From contig JAAXHL010000110.1 of assembly GCA_012270865.1 (NCBI GenBank), forward strand, positions 1 through 40,969: a stretch of 40,969 bases of DNA, in the 5' to 3' direction. Below are positions 15,749 to 23,095 of this stretch, piece by piece; position 1 is the first letter of the stretch; each line of letters opens with the position of its first letter. The translations under genes were made by a program, and so were the position numbers. The DNA comes from Candidatus Poribacteria bacterium. GTDB lineage: Bacteria; Poribacteria; WGA-4E; WGA-3G. A model generated the notes under the pieces. The model did not search any database. It was not told the DNA's origin and was given only the letters and a program-made list of their open reading frames with translations.

Positions 15749-16525
15749 TTAGTGTGCCTCCCCAAAGGTTCGGAATTGATAACCGGTGTACTCAGATAAA
15801 AATAGGATAACGTCCCAAATTTCTTCTTGCGTCAGATGATCTTCCCAGATAGGCATTGCTGAATCCCACGGGGTCCCTGCTGCTGGTAACCCTGGTCCGC
15901 CTTTGGCAATTCTCCAAAAAAAGAACGATTCTTGGAAGTTCGGAATAATTCCCGGGTCTTGAAAGTTAGCCGGGATCGGTTGGAGATATGGTGCGAAATG
16001 CCCTTGTCCATCTAAGTGATCCCCATGGCATGGAAAGCAATTCTGATGATAGACGCGCCTTCCGTTCTCAACATGTGCTTTGAACGCTTCGGGGTCATCT
16101 TTTTGATAATGCCGATACGGGTTAACGACATCTTGCATCGTGCCGATGACTTCATCTTTGTAAGTCAATTCGAGCGGCGGTGATGGGTGAGCGTCGCGTG
16201 GACTTCCCGGTGGATTCGCGCGTTGGGCAATAAGTGAGTAGGTATAACCGAGCAGAAAGAGCGGGATTAACACCACAAGAACTCGGCGATGGATACGTCG
16301 TCTGTCGTCAACGAGCGTTTCATGAATAGGACGTAAAAATTCACGGAACTGTGAGTCCTCAACGGAGATATGCACCAAGATAGCGATTACAATTAACCCC
16401 ATATACATCGCAATCACGCTATTGGGTATCGGTACTGAAATGATGCCTCCAACGACGAATTCCAGAAAGACCCAAGACCCGATGAGAATTATGAGACATA
16501 TTGTGAAAAGCGACAACTTTTTCAT
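15749..16525 (-). CDS. Membrane-bound monohaem cytochrome c
   Basis: 258 residues beginning MKKLSLFTIC. Three predicted helices (about 5-25, 33-53 and 82-101) are followed by an outer-face cytochrome c domain with CFPCH (163-167) and a likely Met ligand in SAMPIWEDHLT. The downstream dihaem/EB_dh protein starts one base after its stop, so the two probably work together. The ATG at 16525 is preceded by AAGGA in a family A repeat. A longer frame to 16600 would translate the repeat and is rejected. Probable role: electron transfer between the bc-type complex and the oxidase; the direct partner is unknown. Confidence 0.85.
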   Translation of the reverse strand: MKKLSLFTICLIILIGSWVFLEFVVGGIISVPIPNSVIAMYMGLIVIAILVHISVEDSQFREFLRPIHETLVDDRRRIHRRVLVVLIPLFLLGYTYSLIAQRANPPGSPRDAHPSPPLELTYKDEVIGTMQDVVNPYRHYQKDDPEAFKAHVENGRRVYHQNCFPCHGDHLDGQGHFAPYLQPIPANFQDPGIIPNFQESFFFWRIAKGGPGLPAAGTPWDSAMPIWEDHLTQEEIWDVILFLSEYTGYQFRTFGEAH

Positions 16526-16527
16526 TC

Positions 16528-16632
16528 TTTTAATTTTCCTTGCGGTTCGGTCAGGTGGGTTCAGGGTTTGACGTTCCCTGACGTATATCTGAAGAAACAC
16601 CCAATCAAAACCTTTCCATTACATTACAGGCT
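16528..16632 (-). repeat. Start-proximal repeat, family A (copy 3)
   Basis: Plus strand begins CTTTTAATTTTCCTTGCGGT and ends TCCATTACATTACAGGCT; the core has GTATATCTGAAGAAACACCC. Its left end lies 2 bp from the start codon at 16525 and supplies AAGGA as ribosome site. Confidence 0.7.
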
Positions 16633-16662
16633 AAGTTTTCCGTTTCTTTTATAGTGGAACCC

Positions 16663-16788
16663 GTAATTCCTTTTACAATAGCGGGGTTACAAACCCCGCC
16701 TGCAGTGGGGATATTTTTCGTCAAAGTAATTCCTTTTACAATAGCGGGGTTACAAACCCCGCCTGCAGTGGGGATATTGTTCGTCAAA
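16663..16788. repeat. Two tandem 63-bp copies containing a GC-rich palindrome
   Basis: Copy 1 is 16663-16725 and copy 2 is 16726-16788; they differ at about one base (ATTTTT against ATTGTT). Each contains GCGGGGTTACAAACCCCGC, a perfect 8-bp stem, also found at 5568. They lie downstream of the cytochrome gene ending at 16836. The near identity points to recent duplication. With the family A repeat they fill the whole gap 16526-16835; no gene is seen there. Confidence 0.85.
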
Positions 16789-16835
16789 GTGAAAATATAT
16801 CTTCGGGATTTACTATAACAACTATCCTTTGTCTG

Positions 16836-18344
16836 TTATTCCGTGGGAGTCTCACCCGTTTCTTCAGTTACTGCTTCTGCGGTTGCCCCGGTGAGCGTAC
16901 TTAAGAAAGAGAGTAGATTGGTCATATCTGTGACCGTTAAGATCAGGGGGAAATTTTCAGGCATCGGTGATGTGACAAGGAGTTTCTTACCCCGCGCACG
17001 GGTCATCGTAGCTTCCTCAAGATCAAAGGTATCAAATATCTCTTCAGTTCCGTCGACGATTAAGACGATTTCGTCGTCGTCCATCGTTCCTGAAACATAG
17101 TCGCCCACAATTTCGTCGCCATCGAAAGTGATAACGGTCATCTGGCTTTTGACATCTGTTTTAGAGAACGTCCGATTTTCGTCTCCAACTTTAAGGGTTA
17201 CGGTTTCATCGGTTTCCGAAACGATTTCGCCGGTTACAGAGGCATCGGCATCTGTAGGGGTTAGGGTCAGTGTAAAATACCCTCTCGCCTGTAGATTTGT
17301 GAGTTCCTCAATCGGCTCGTCATCGATTTCAGTGAGTAAAATCGTATGCTCCTCTTCCGTTCCGTCAGCAGCTTTGGTGCGGACAACAATTTTTTCGGTG
17401 TCTTGGGAGACGAGTGTTCCTTGGTAGGTCGTTCCTTTGGCACGAACGGTAACGGCACCATAACCGCTAACAATCTGGGCAGCGGGTAACAGGATTGACT
17501 CTTCGAGGTAACGCATATCGTTAAAGGCTGCGATTTCGGAGAGGTCAGGTGCGGTAACGACTTCAAAATCTTCATTTGTTTCACCGACTGCAGGGCTTTC
17601 TATGCCTGTCACGGCGTGGCATGAGATACACGCGGCATCTACAAACACCTTTTTGCCGAGTTCTGGGTCACCGGTAAGCAAGGGTGGCAGTGCTTCAGCA
17701 GTCGTGCCTACGTCCGCCCTATCGATGGGTTCATCAAAGGGTGTCGGGTCAATTTCGCCGCCTTGACTCTGAAGGTAAGCGATGACTGCTTCAATCTCCA
17801 ATTTTGAGAGATTGATAGGTGCTTTCCACACCTCTGGCATAATTTTGCCGTAGCCGGGGACGAGAAAGTTCGCCGGTTGATACATGGACTCAATCAAATA
17901 CGCTTTGGCATCCATACCGGGTACACGGGTTGCGGCGTTAACGCCGATGTCTGTCAAGTCGGGACATCTCCCCGGTGGTGCAGAGGTATCGACAGTATGG
18001 CACGCGGCGCACTGTCCTTTCCCATTAAACACCAAGGCACCCTGTTCTGCGACTGCGTCTGGATCGCTCCAATCGAGTTCGGTTAAATTGACTGCCGTGG
18101 AGCTTTCGGGGACCAGTCCGGCGACAAAAGCGTAGAACCATATTATGGCAAGCGAGAAGGTAAGCAACTTAACAACGTTGGACCACAATATAATGTTTAC
18201 AATTACCGAGATCAGGAACCATGCTGACCAAGGGAGTAGGTTCTCCGAGGCGATCGGAAACGCAGAGGCACCAGCAATATAGGCGATGAAACTCACCACC
18301 ATAAGGATTAGACTCACAATTTTTATAAGCGTATTTCTCGACAT
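16836..18344 (-). CDS. Membrane dihaem cytochrome c with beta-rich insertion
   Basis: 502 residues. Three hydrophobic helices (about 7-27, 40-56 and 59-79) precede two cytochrome c domains: CAACH (112-116) and CISCH (239-243). The second domain is split by an insertion of roughly 150 residues (about 295-450) before the expected Met ligand in SPMPENF. The insertion has repeated beta-type units such as ITFDGDEIVGDYVSG and VRAKGTTYQGTLVSQ, like the haem-binding domains described in Pirellula/Verrucomicrobium-type proteins. An acidic tail (EETGETPTE) ends the protein. The start has no Shine-Dalgarno sequence but the A-rich TTAAAAATATG context. Probably an electron carrier of the respiratory cluster. 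Confidence 0.83.
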   Translation of the reverse strand: MSRNTLIKIVSLILMVVSFIAYIAGASAFPIASENLLPWSAWFLISVIVNIILWSNVVKLLTFSLAIIWFYAFVAGLVPESSTAVNLTELDWSDPDAVAEQGALVFNGKGQCAACHTVDTSAPPGRCPDLTDIGVNAATRVPGMDAKAYLIESMYQPANFLVPGYGKIMPEVWKAPINLSKLEIEAVIAYLQSQGGEIDPTPFDEPIDRADVGTTAEALPPLLTGDPELGKKVFVDAACISCHAVTGIESPAVGETNEDFEVVTAPDLSEIAAFNDMRYLEESILLPAAQIVSGYGAVTVRAKGTTYQGTLVSQDTEKIVVRTKAADGTEEEHTILLTEIDDEPIEELTNLQARGYFTLTLTPTDADASVTGEIVSETDETVTLKVGDENRTFSKTDVKSQMTVITFDGDEIVGDYVSGTMDDDEIVLIVDGTEEIFDTFDLEEATMTRARGKKLLVTSPMPENFPLILTVTDMTNLLSFLSTLTGATAEAVTEETGETPTE

Positions 18345-18406
18345 ATTTTTAACTATTGAGTTTTCGCTCCGCTCTCCATTTCATTACGAGCGGGTTTTTG
18401 ATTAAG

Positions 18407-18530
18407 TAGGACTTACGCAAAATATGGGCATTCCGTCTATTACGCCCTCAGGAGTTGTGGACATCTATGGTATCTATCAACTCTCCAGATTGCACAAACT
18501 AACAGTTTATGCTACAGTGCGTAAGTCCTA
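18407..18530. mobile_element. MITE-like element with 13-bp terminal inverted repeats
   Basis: TAGGACTTACGCA (18407-18419) and TGCGTAAGTCCTA (18518-18530) are exact inverse complements at the ends of a 124-bp segment without coding capacity. TTAAG lies immediately outside both ends (18402-18406 and 18531-18535), consistent with a 5-bp target duplication. Its position is the 274-bp gap upstream of the cytochrome gene at 16836-18344. No transposase gene is present, so it would be non-autonomous. Confidence 0.72.
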
Positions 18531-18618
18531 TTAAGTATATCGGGTTGAGATAACAGATCCAATACTTAGCAGGACATATTTTGACAATTCACTATAAAAC
18601 ATTTGCGCGTTGCTTCGT

Positions 18619-19134
18619 TTACCACCCTCTCAGAATCGGCACCTTACTAATTCCAGAAAGAACGATATTTATACCGTGTCCGTATTGATCAACGGATTCC
18701 TGAAGTGCTGTTGACCACGGCGAGACACCCGCGAGAGCGAGACATCCGGCGGTGGCTGCGCCCAAAGTACAACCGACGATTGCGGCACTTGCTGCAGTTG
18801 ATCTCCTGTGTTCTTTGTAGGTATCTACATAAACCGCGATATATTCAGGCGGTTTGCCAGCAAGTCGAGTGAGCGGCGGAGAAGGTCGATATGAATAAGA
18901 CGGTATCAAACTCAGCGAACCTAAAAGGCATCCGCCCGCAAGTGCTAAAGAAAAACCGCTACAAAACCATAAACATCCATCCGCATCTGCGTCGTCCTCA
19001 GCATCATTTTTAGCATCCGCTGCTATTCTTTTGAGGACTTCCAATTCCGTTTGAGATGAATTCGCCGCTGTTTGCGTTATAACAAAACCGAAGGTCAACG
19101 CTATCACCAAAATAAGCGAACATATTCTTCTCAT
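18619..19134 (-). CDS. Putative exported membrane protein, unknown function
   Basis: About 171 residues from MRRICSL (ATG 19134); an ATG at 19158 lies in a hairpin sequence and is less likely. Features: signal-like N-terminus (1-25), an acidic stretch (NDAEDDADADGC), then two hydrophobic segments rich in Gly and Cys (about 55-80 and 112-138) separated by SPPLTRLAGKPPEYIAVYVDTYKEHRR. This loop pattern resembles, from memory, a hypothetical family in Poribacteria-like genomes; I cannot assign a function. It stands between the bd-like oxidase gene and the cytochrome gene, beside decayed mobile DNA, and is probably not part of the respiratory operon. Confidence 0.6.
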   Translation of the reverse strand: MRRICSLILVIALTFGFVITQTAANSSQTELEVLKRIAADAKNDAEDDADADGCLWFCSGFSLALAGGCLLGSLSLIPSYSYRPSPPLTRLAGKPPEYIAVYVDTYKEHRRSTAASAAIVGCTLGAATAGCLALAGVSPWSTALQESVDQYGHGINIVLSGISKVPILRGW

Positions 19135-19144
19135 CAATCTTCGG

Positions 19145-19590
19145 GCAGGAGACCCCATTCTTTACATTGGGGAGGAATGCCCGCTCCCATAGTTAGATTC
19201 GTTAGATTCCTTAGATTTCTAAAAGTGGTGCTGTTTTATACCACCCGCACACTGGGTATCTGAAGTCTGGTGGGCTGCTTCGTTCAACAGAACTCGCACT
19301 TTCCGTCTACTTGACCTGACCCGGTGTCCGTATCAGAAGATAAATGCTGGTAAAGCCTCGTCTCCGAGTGTATGTTTCCCCATCCACATCACGGATCGTT
19401 AGGTAGAGACTTGGGGAGCATCCTTAACTATACTTACTACCACTTCAGCATAGTGTTTTACTACCATCGTGTTGGCTGCCACGCCAAGATACCGCGATAT
19501 TGTGTGTAGAAAACTGTTTAACTCGTGGAGTGGACGCTCGGCATGCGCTTCGCACAAGCCCAAGTTTTTAGACTTGGGTAGTTGACCTAA
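19145..19590 (+). mobile_element. Decayed IS200/IS605-type element (right-end hairpins, no intact gene)
   Basis: This 428-bp gap has no credible gene. Near its right end, at about 19558-19584, AGCCCAAGTTTTTAGACTTG continues into GGTAGTTGAC; this is the hairpin-plus-TTGAC layout of IS200/IS605 right ends. A related hairpin with CCCCATTCTTTACATTGGGG (about 19152-19171) stands at the other side. The DNA between could be the remains of a tnpB 3' end and its guide-RNA region, but translation in no frame gives recognisable TnpB. Direction and identity are inferred from the hairpins alone. Confidence 0.4.
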
Positions 19591-21497
19591 TCATCCCCTT
19601 GAGTGGCAACCTCCGCTTCTACAACAGCCTTCTCCTGCTTCTTCTTTTCTCCCCACAAACCGAGCCAGAAGATAAACCCGACGAGTGCGAAGAAGATCAC
19701 CATAATAATCGCTACCATATTGACTGCTTTGCTAAGGAAAGGTGTGAACGCATCAACGGATGTATCCTGCATGACTCCGAAAATGTGCCACCCTTCTCTG
19801 AGTCCTGAACGTGCATATCCCATGAGTCCCATAAGAGATGTAAACGTAATTGCGATGAGGATCAAAACGTATTGTGAGCGGTCTGTCATCTCGCCCCAGT
19901 TAATGGTGCCAGACATCCTGGCTTTGCGGTACATGAAGATGTCAACGACAGTGATGACAGCCATAACAGCAAGTGCGATTAGCACCTGGTACGGGGTTAG
20001 GATATTGACCCGTTGGTCGGTTGGAACGTAAAATCCGACGATACCGATAACCACAATTGCGATAGCCGCCAAAAAGAACATAGAAAAGATGGCGATGTTC
20101 CCGGCTTTTTTCCAATCCACTATCGGTACTTTCCCTGAACGTCGATAGAAGAGAAAACTCAAGAAGGTAATAAGGATAATGATGTTAACCACCGTATTTT
20201 TGGCAGTCATTAACCCGAACAATCCGAGGTGTGGGTGGTTTCCACCGCCCATGGCACTTAGTTCACTTGGACTTGAGATCCGAGAGAGGGTTCGCGGTGT
20301 CATCCAGACGGCGACACAGAAGATGATGAAGGCAATCATCCACGGACGGTAGCGTGCGTAGACTTCGGCGCCTTCAATACGTCCCATACCCGACCAGAGA
20401 TAATAGTTGGCACCGATGAATAGGACACCAATCATTACTGCCTGAATAATAAACAGCCAAGAGAAGAGGCTCCCCATCATGTTGATGCCCATCGTGTTAT
20501 TGAAGAGATAGATTTCTCTACCGAGCCAATAACCGAGGAAAGGGAGGGGGATAAGTCCACAGAGTGCGATGAAGTTCCCGTTATATCCCATCCAATCGTA
20601 GTGTGCTTTGTCTTCTTTTGTCTTGGCGACGAGGAATCGGAATGCGGCGTAAGCTGCGACAATAGACCCCCCGAAAGCGATATTCCCGACGAGTCGATGG
20701 ATATTAATCGGCATCCACGTAAAGTTGTTGACGGCATCCCAGACAGTTCCCATGAATTCGCCTGTTGTCTCGTTGTGGAGCGGTATCATTGTATGGTCTG
20801 TAACACCCTCCATAAGGGCATCCTGTGTGAGTTCTGGGTCCGAAGCCAATCGCTCCTCTATCCAAGATTTCTTACGCGTCTCAGATAGAACGCCGTGCTG
20901 TGTTGCTGGACTCGTCTGGTAACTCAACCATGAGTTAGAGACAAACATAATCGCCGTGCCCCAAACGTTTAATAAAACGCCGAGGAAGAGATGCCATCCT
21001 TTATGTCGCCCTTGCATCTTATCCCATCCGTAGGAGTAGAGATAGAGGGTAAAGGTTTCACCGAAAAATAGGATGACATAAAAAATCATCGTCGGTCCGA
21101 ATATGCCGCTGAGTTTACTCATTACTTTCGGATAACACCAGATGAGAACAAAGACGAGGACACCACCGAGCAAGGCTGTTGTCGAAAACGCGCCCATACA
21201 GAGTTTAATAAACTCCTGTGCCATCCGGTCATATCGCATGTCCTTTGTCTTCCAACCGATGAATTCAATGATAACAGCGAACATCGGAACACCGAGGATG
21301 AAAGACCCGAATAGTAGATGGAGCTGCGCAGCGACCCAAGCTGCGTTTCGGCTACCGACCACCGGGAACGGGCGATATTCAGCTTCAGTCATGTCCTGTG
21401 CGAACGCTGGTGCGAACACTGGTGCGATAGCCAACACGACATAGAAGACGAGCACACAACCCAGTATGAGATAGAGCCTCTTTTTAGATATTTTCAT
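19587..21497 (-). CDS. Divergent cytochrome bd-type oxidase subunit I (CydA-like), without CydB
   Basis: 636 residues and many membrane helices. An extra N-terminal helix (7-33) precedes the CydA core. H60 in QLHLLFGS corresponds to the b595/d-side ligand of CydA, H267 in NIHRLVGN to the b558 ligand, and E147 in GETF to Glu107 of the E. coli protein; Trp and Ser of NSWLSYQTSP are also kept. The equivalent of E. coli Glu99 appears lost, and GRQPW is replaced by GREIY. There is no cydB and the quinol-binding loop is not recognisable, which fits the divergent branches of the bd superfamily in Nitrospira-like bacteria that may take electrons from cytochrome c. The upstream neighbours (cupredoxin, cytochromes c) fit such a role. 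Whether it reduces O2 is unknown. Confidence 0.82.
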   Translation of the reverse strand: MKISKKRLYLILGCVLVFYVVLAIAPVFAPAFAQDMTEAEYRPFPVVGSRNAAWVAAQLHLLFGSFILGVPMFAVIIEFIGWKTKDMRYDRMAQEFIKLCMGAFSTTALLGGVLVFVLIWCYPKVMSKLSGIFGPTMIFYVILFFGETFTLYLYSYGWDKMQGRHKGWHLFLGVLLNVWGTAIMFVSNSWLSYQTSPATQHGVLSETRKKSWIEERLASDPELTQDALMEGVTDHTMIPLHNETTGEFMGTVWDAVNNFTWMPINIHRLVGNIAFGGSIVAAYAAFRFLVAKTKEDKAHYDWMGYNGNFIALCGLIPLPFLGYWLGREIYLFNNTMGINMMGSLFSWLFIIQAVMIGVLFIGANYYLWSGMGRIEGAEVYARYRPWMIAFIIFCVAVWMTPRTLSRISSPSELSAMGGGNHPHLGLFGLMTAKNTVVNIIILITFLSFLFYRRSGKVPIVDWKKAGNIAIFSMFFLAAIAIVVIGIVGFYVPTDQRVNILTPYQVLIALAVMAVITVVDIFMYRKARMSGTINWGEMTDRSQYVLILIAITFTSLMGLMGYARSGLREGWHIFGVMQDTSVDAFTPFLSKAVNMVAIIMVIFFALVGFIFWLGLWGEKKKQEKAVVEAEVATQGDD

Positions 21498-21586
21498 GGC
21501 TTTCGGCTGTCAGCCGTCGGCTGTCAGCGGGATCCCTTTCAGTTTTCTGAACCTATCAAACGAAACAGACGATCAGTCGTCGATTT

Positions 21587-21637
21587 TCGGTTTCCGTCAG
21601 CGAAGAAGGTCTCTTGCAGATCATTGACGGAAACCGA
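21587..21637 (-). terminator. Perfect 13-bp inverted repeat between cupredoxin and CydA-like genes
   Basis: TCGGTTTCCGTCA (21587-21599) pairs exactly with TGACGGAAACCGA (21625-21637) across a 25-nt loop. It lies 17 bp after the cupredoxin stop. A stable mRNA hairpin could end or attenuate transcription before the CydA-like gene; no U-run follows on the minus strand. Confidence 0.5.
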
Positions 21638-21653
21638 TGGAAACTGACTGTTA

Positions 21654-22400
21654 TTATTTTGCCTTTTTCTTAAAATCAGCACTCGTAAAGTTGACGTTGA
21701 CATCACCATCGGCGGTAACTTCAACGGTTTTATTTGCTGTACCGAGTTCTTCATGCCATGCGATGACGCGTGCTCTACCGGCAGGCAGATTTTCGAGTGT
21801 GTATTTACCGGTGTCTTCAGATTTTTCATAGGCATTCGAACTGATCCATTTGTCTTCTGCGTCTTTGTAACCGGTGACAGTATAAAAGTTACTATTAACT
21901 GCGACAATGTAGCCCGTCATCCACGCGTGAATATCACAGGTGAGCTTAATCGGTTCATCTTTGACCATTTTGTAAGGAATTACGTTTTTCTCTTGAACCA
22001 TGAAGTTGGGGGCTTCATTTTTCTGGGCGTGAGAGTGAACATTGTGTGCCACCGGATCGCTGGAAGTAATATCCACAGTAGCACCCATAGGAACTACAAG
22101 CACGTGCGGATAGTAAGCGCATCCTACCTGATCCATAACGGGATTGTCTTCTGGTAAAGTCACTTTCGCGCCGCGGACGCGTGCGTAAATAACAACGTTC
22201 TTGATACCTTTGCTTTTTGAGACAACGAGTGCTTCGGATTTTGTGCCTTGGACGGCATCAACGCAATGCTGGTCTTTGGTAGCGGTTAGTGCTGGACGCT
22301 CTGGGGCATCGCCTTCATACATGACGGTGCCGGTGATGTTACCAGCAAACGCAACACTTGCAAGCATGCCAAAAACGAGTAGAGCCATTAGGATTTTCAT
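21654..22400 (-). CDS. Secreted cupredoxin-like protein (paralogue of that at 13057-13854)
   Basis: 248 residues. Signal peptide 1-19; cupredoxin region with likely copper ligands H119 in AHNVHSH, and C155, H158, M161 in TCDIHAWM; a carboxypeptidase-regulatory-like end (about 190-240, GKYTLENLPAGRARVIAWHEE). It shares with its paralogue the early Cys motif, YYPHVLVVPMG / FTPHVQIVPLG, and the copper motif. AAAGGAG stands 9 nt before the ATG. Neighbours are a monohaem cytochrome upstream and the bd-like oxidase downstream, which suggests a periplasmic electron carrier to that oxidase. Alternative: a copper-binding protein without redox role. Confidence 0.82.
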   Translation of the reverse strand: MKILMALLVFGMLASVAFAGNITGTVMYEGDAPERPALTATKDQHCVDAVQGTKSEALVVSKSKGIKNVVIYARVRGAKVTLPEDNPVMDQVGCAYYPHVLVVPMGATVDITSSDPVAHNVHSHAQKNEAPNFMVQEKNVIPYKMVKDEPIKLTCDIHAWMTGYIVAVNSNFYTVTGYKDAEDKWISSNAYEKSEDTGKYTLENLPAGRARVIAWHEELGTANKTVEVTADGDVNVNFTSADFKKKAK

Positions 22401-22518
22401 GATTTATTTCTCCTTTTATCGTTTAAATTTGTTCTGCAATATATTAACATTACTGAAACTGCGTACGCAAATTAAAATGCCTAAAATCTGGACTATTTTC
22501 TGGGAAACCGTCTTTGCG

Positions 22519-22875
22519 TTACGGACGAAATGTCTCCTTAATATAGTCGAGAATTTCACGTTGTTCTTCATCGCTGAGATAATAGTAGAACGCTGGCATA
22601 TCGTCTTTCCCATCGTTAATACTATCCAGCAATTGTTGGTCGTCGTGCATCGCCCACAAGTTGTTGTCGGTTAGGTCCGCTGGTTCCAATTTTTTGAAAC
22701 GTCCGACGCGTCCGCTGCCTTGTCCGTCGTTTCCGTGGCACCCGGCACAGTACCGCGCGTACTTGTACTCAACTGCCGATGCATACTTGGTACTCGGATC
22801 GACCTGTCTACCCAACCAGATTAGACCGCTGAGCCACACAATAATCATGACGATGACGACTACAAGGTGTCTCAT
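22519..22875 (-). CDS. Small membrane-anchored monohaem cytochrome c
   Basis: 118 residues starting MRHLVVVIVM. One N-terminal helix (3-21) anchors a class I cytochrome c domain with CAGCH (43-47) and a Met ligand probably in DMPAFYYYLSDEEQ. The start at 22875 is chosen because the upstream in-frame extension to 23067 is made of two repeat copies and lacks a family match. AAGGA from the repeat lies 13 nt before the ATG. It follows the octahaem protein and precedes a cupredoxin, so it may shuttle electrons from the bc-type complex. Confidence 0.87.
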   Translation of the reverse strand: MRHLVVVIVMIIVWLSGLIWLGRQVDPSTKYASAVEYKYARYCAGCHGNDGQGSGRVGRFKKLEPADLTDNNLWAMHDDQQLLDSINDGKDDMPAFYYYLSDEEQREILDYIKETFRP

Positions 22876-22878
22876 ATT

Positions 22879-23049
22879 TTTAAATTTTCCTTGCGGTTCG
22901 ATTAGGTAGTTCCGTAACTTTGGCGTTCCTCTCCGTAGATCCGCTTTCCACTTCGTTCCAAGGATTTTTATTTTCCCTTGCGGTTCGGTCAGGTGAGTTG
23001 ACGGTTTCAGGTTCCTCTCCGTAGATCCGCTTTCCACTTCGTTCCAAGC
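22879..23049 (-). repeat. Start-proximal repeat, family A (copy 4, tandem pair)
   Basis: Two head-to-tail copies with a period of about 87 bp, each starting with T/A-rich sequence plus CCTTGCGGTTCG and ending CTCCGTAGATCCGCTTTCC then ACTTCGTTCCAAG. The left end is 3 bp from the start codon at 22875. With the remaining 50 bp this fills the 220-bp gap behind the octahaem gene. Confidence 0.75.
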
Positions 23050-23095
23050 TACACCATCGCGAAACAAAATAGAACGAAGACCAGAGGACTATTGT

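Noticed and set aside
16605..16787. A 60-codon minus-strand frame with two identical protein repeats
   Set aside because: It only translates the 63-bp tandem DNA repeat.
16663..16788. CRISPR array
   Set aside because: Only two units in direct contact with no spacers; it is a tandem duplication, and no cas gene is present.
19145..19590. Intact tnpB or tnpA gene
   Set aside because: No frame in this gap encodes recognisable transposase motifs; only hairpins remain.
22876..23067. N-terminal extension of the monohaem cytochrome by 64 codons
   Set aside because: The extension consists of two copies of repeat family A and lacks a signal or cytochrome match; the ATG at 22875 starts a normal membrane anchor.
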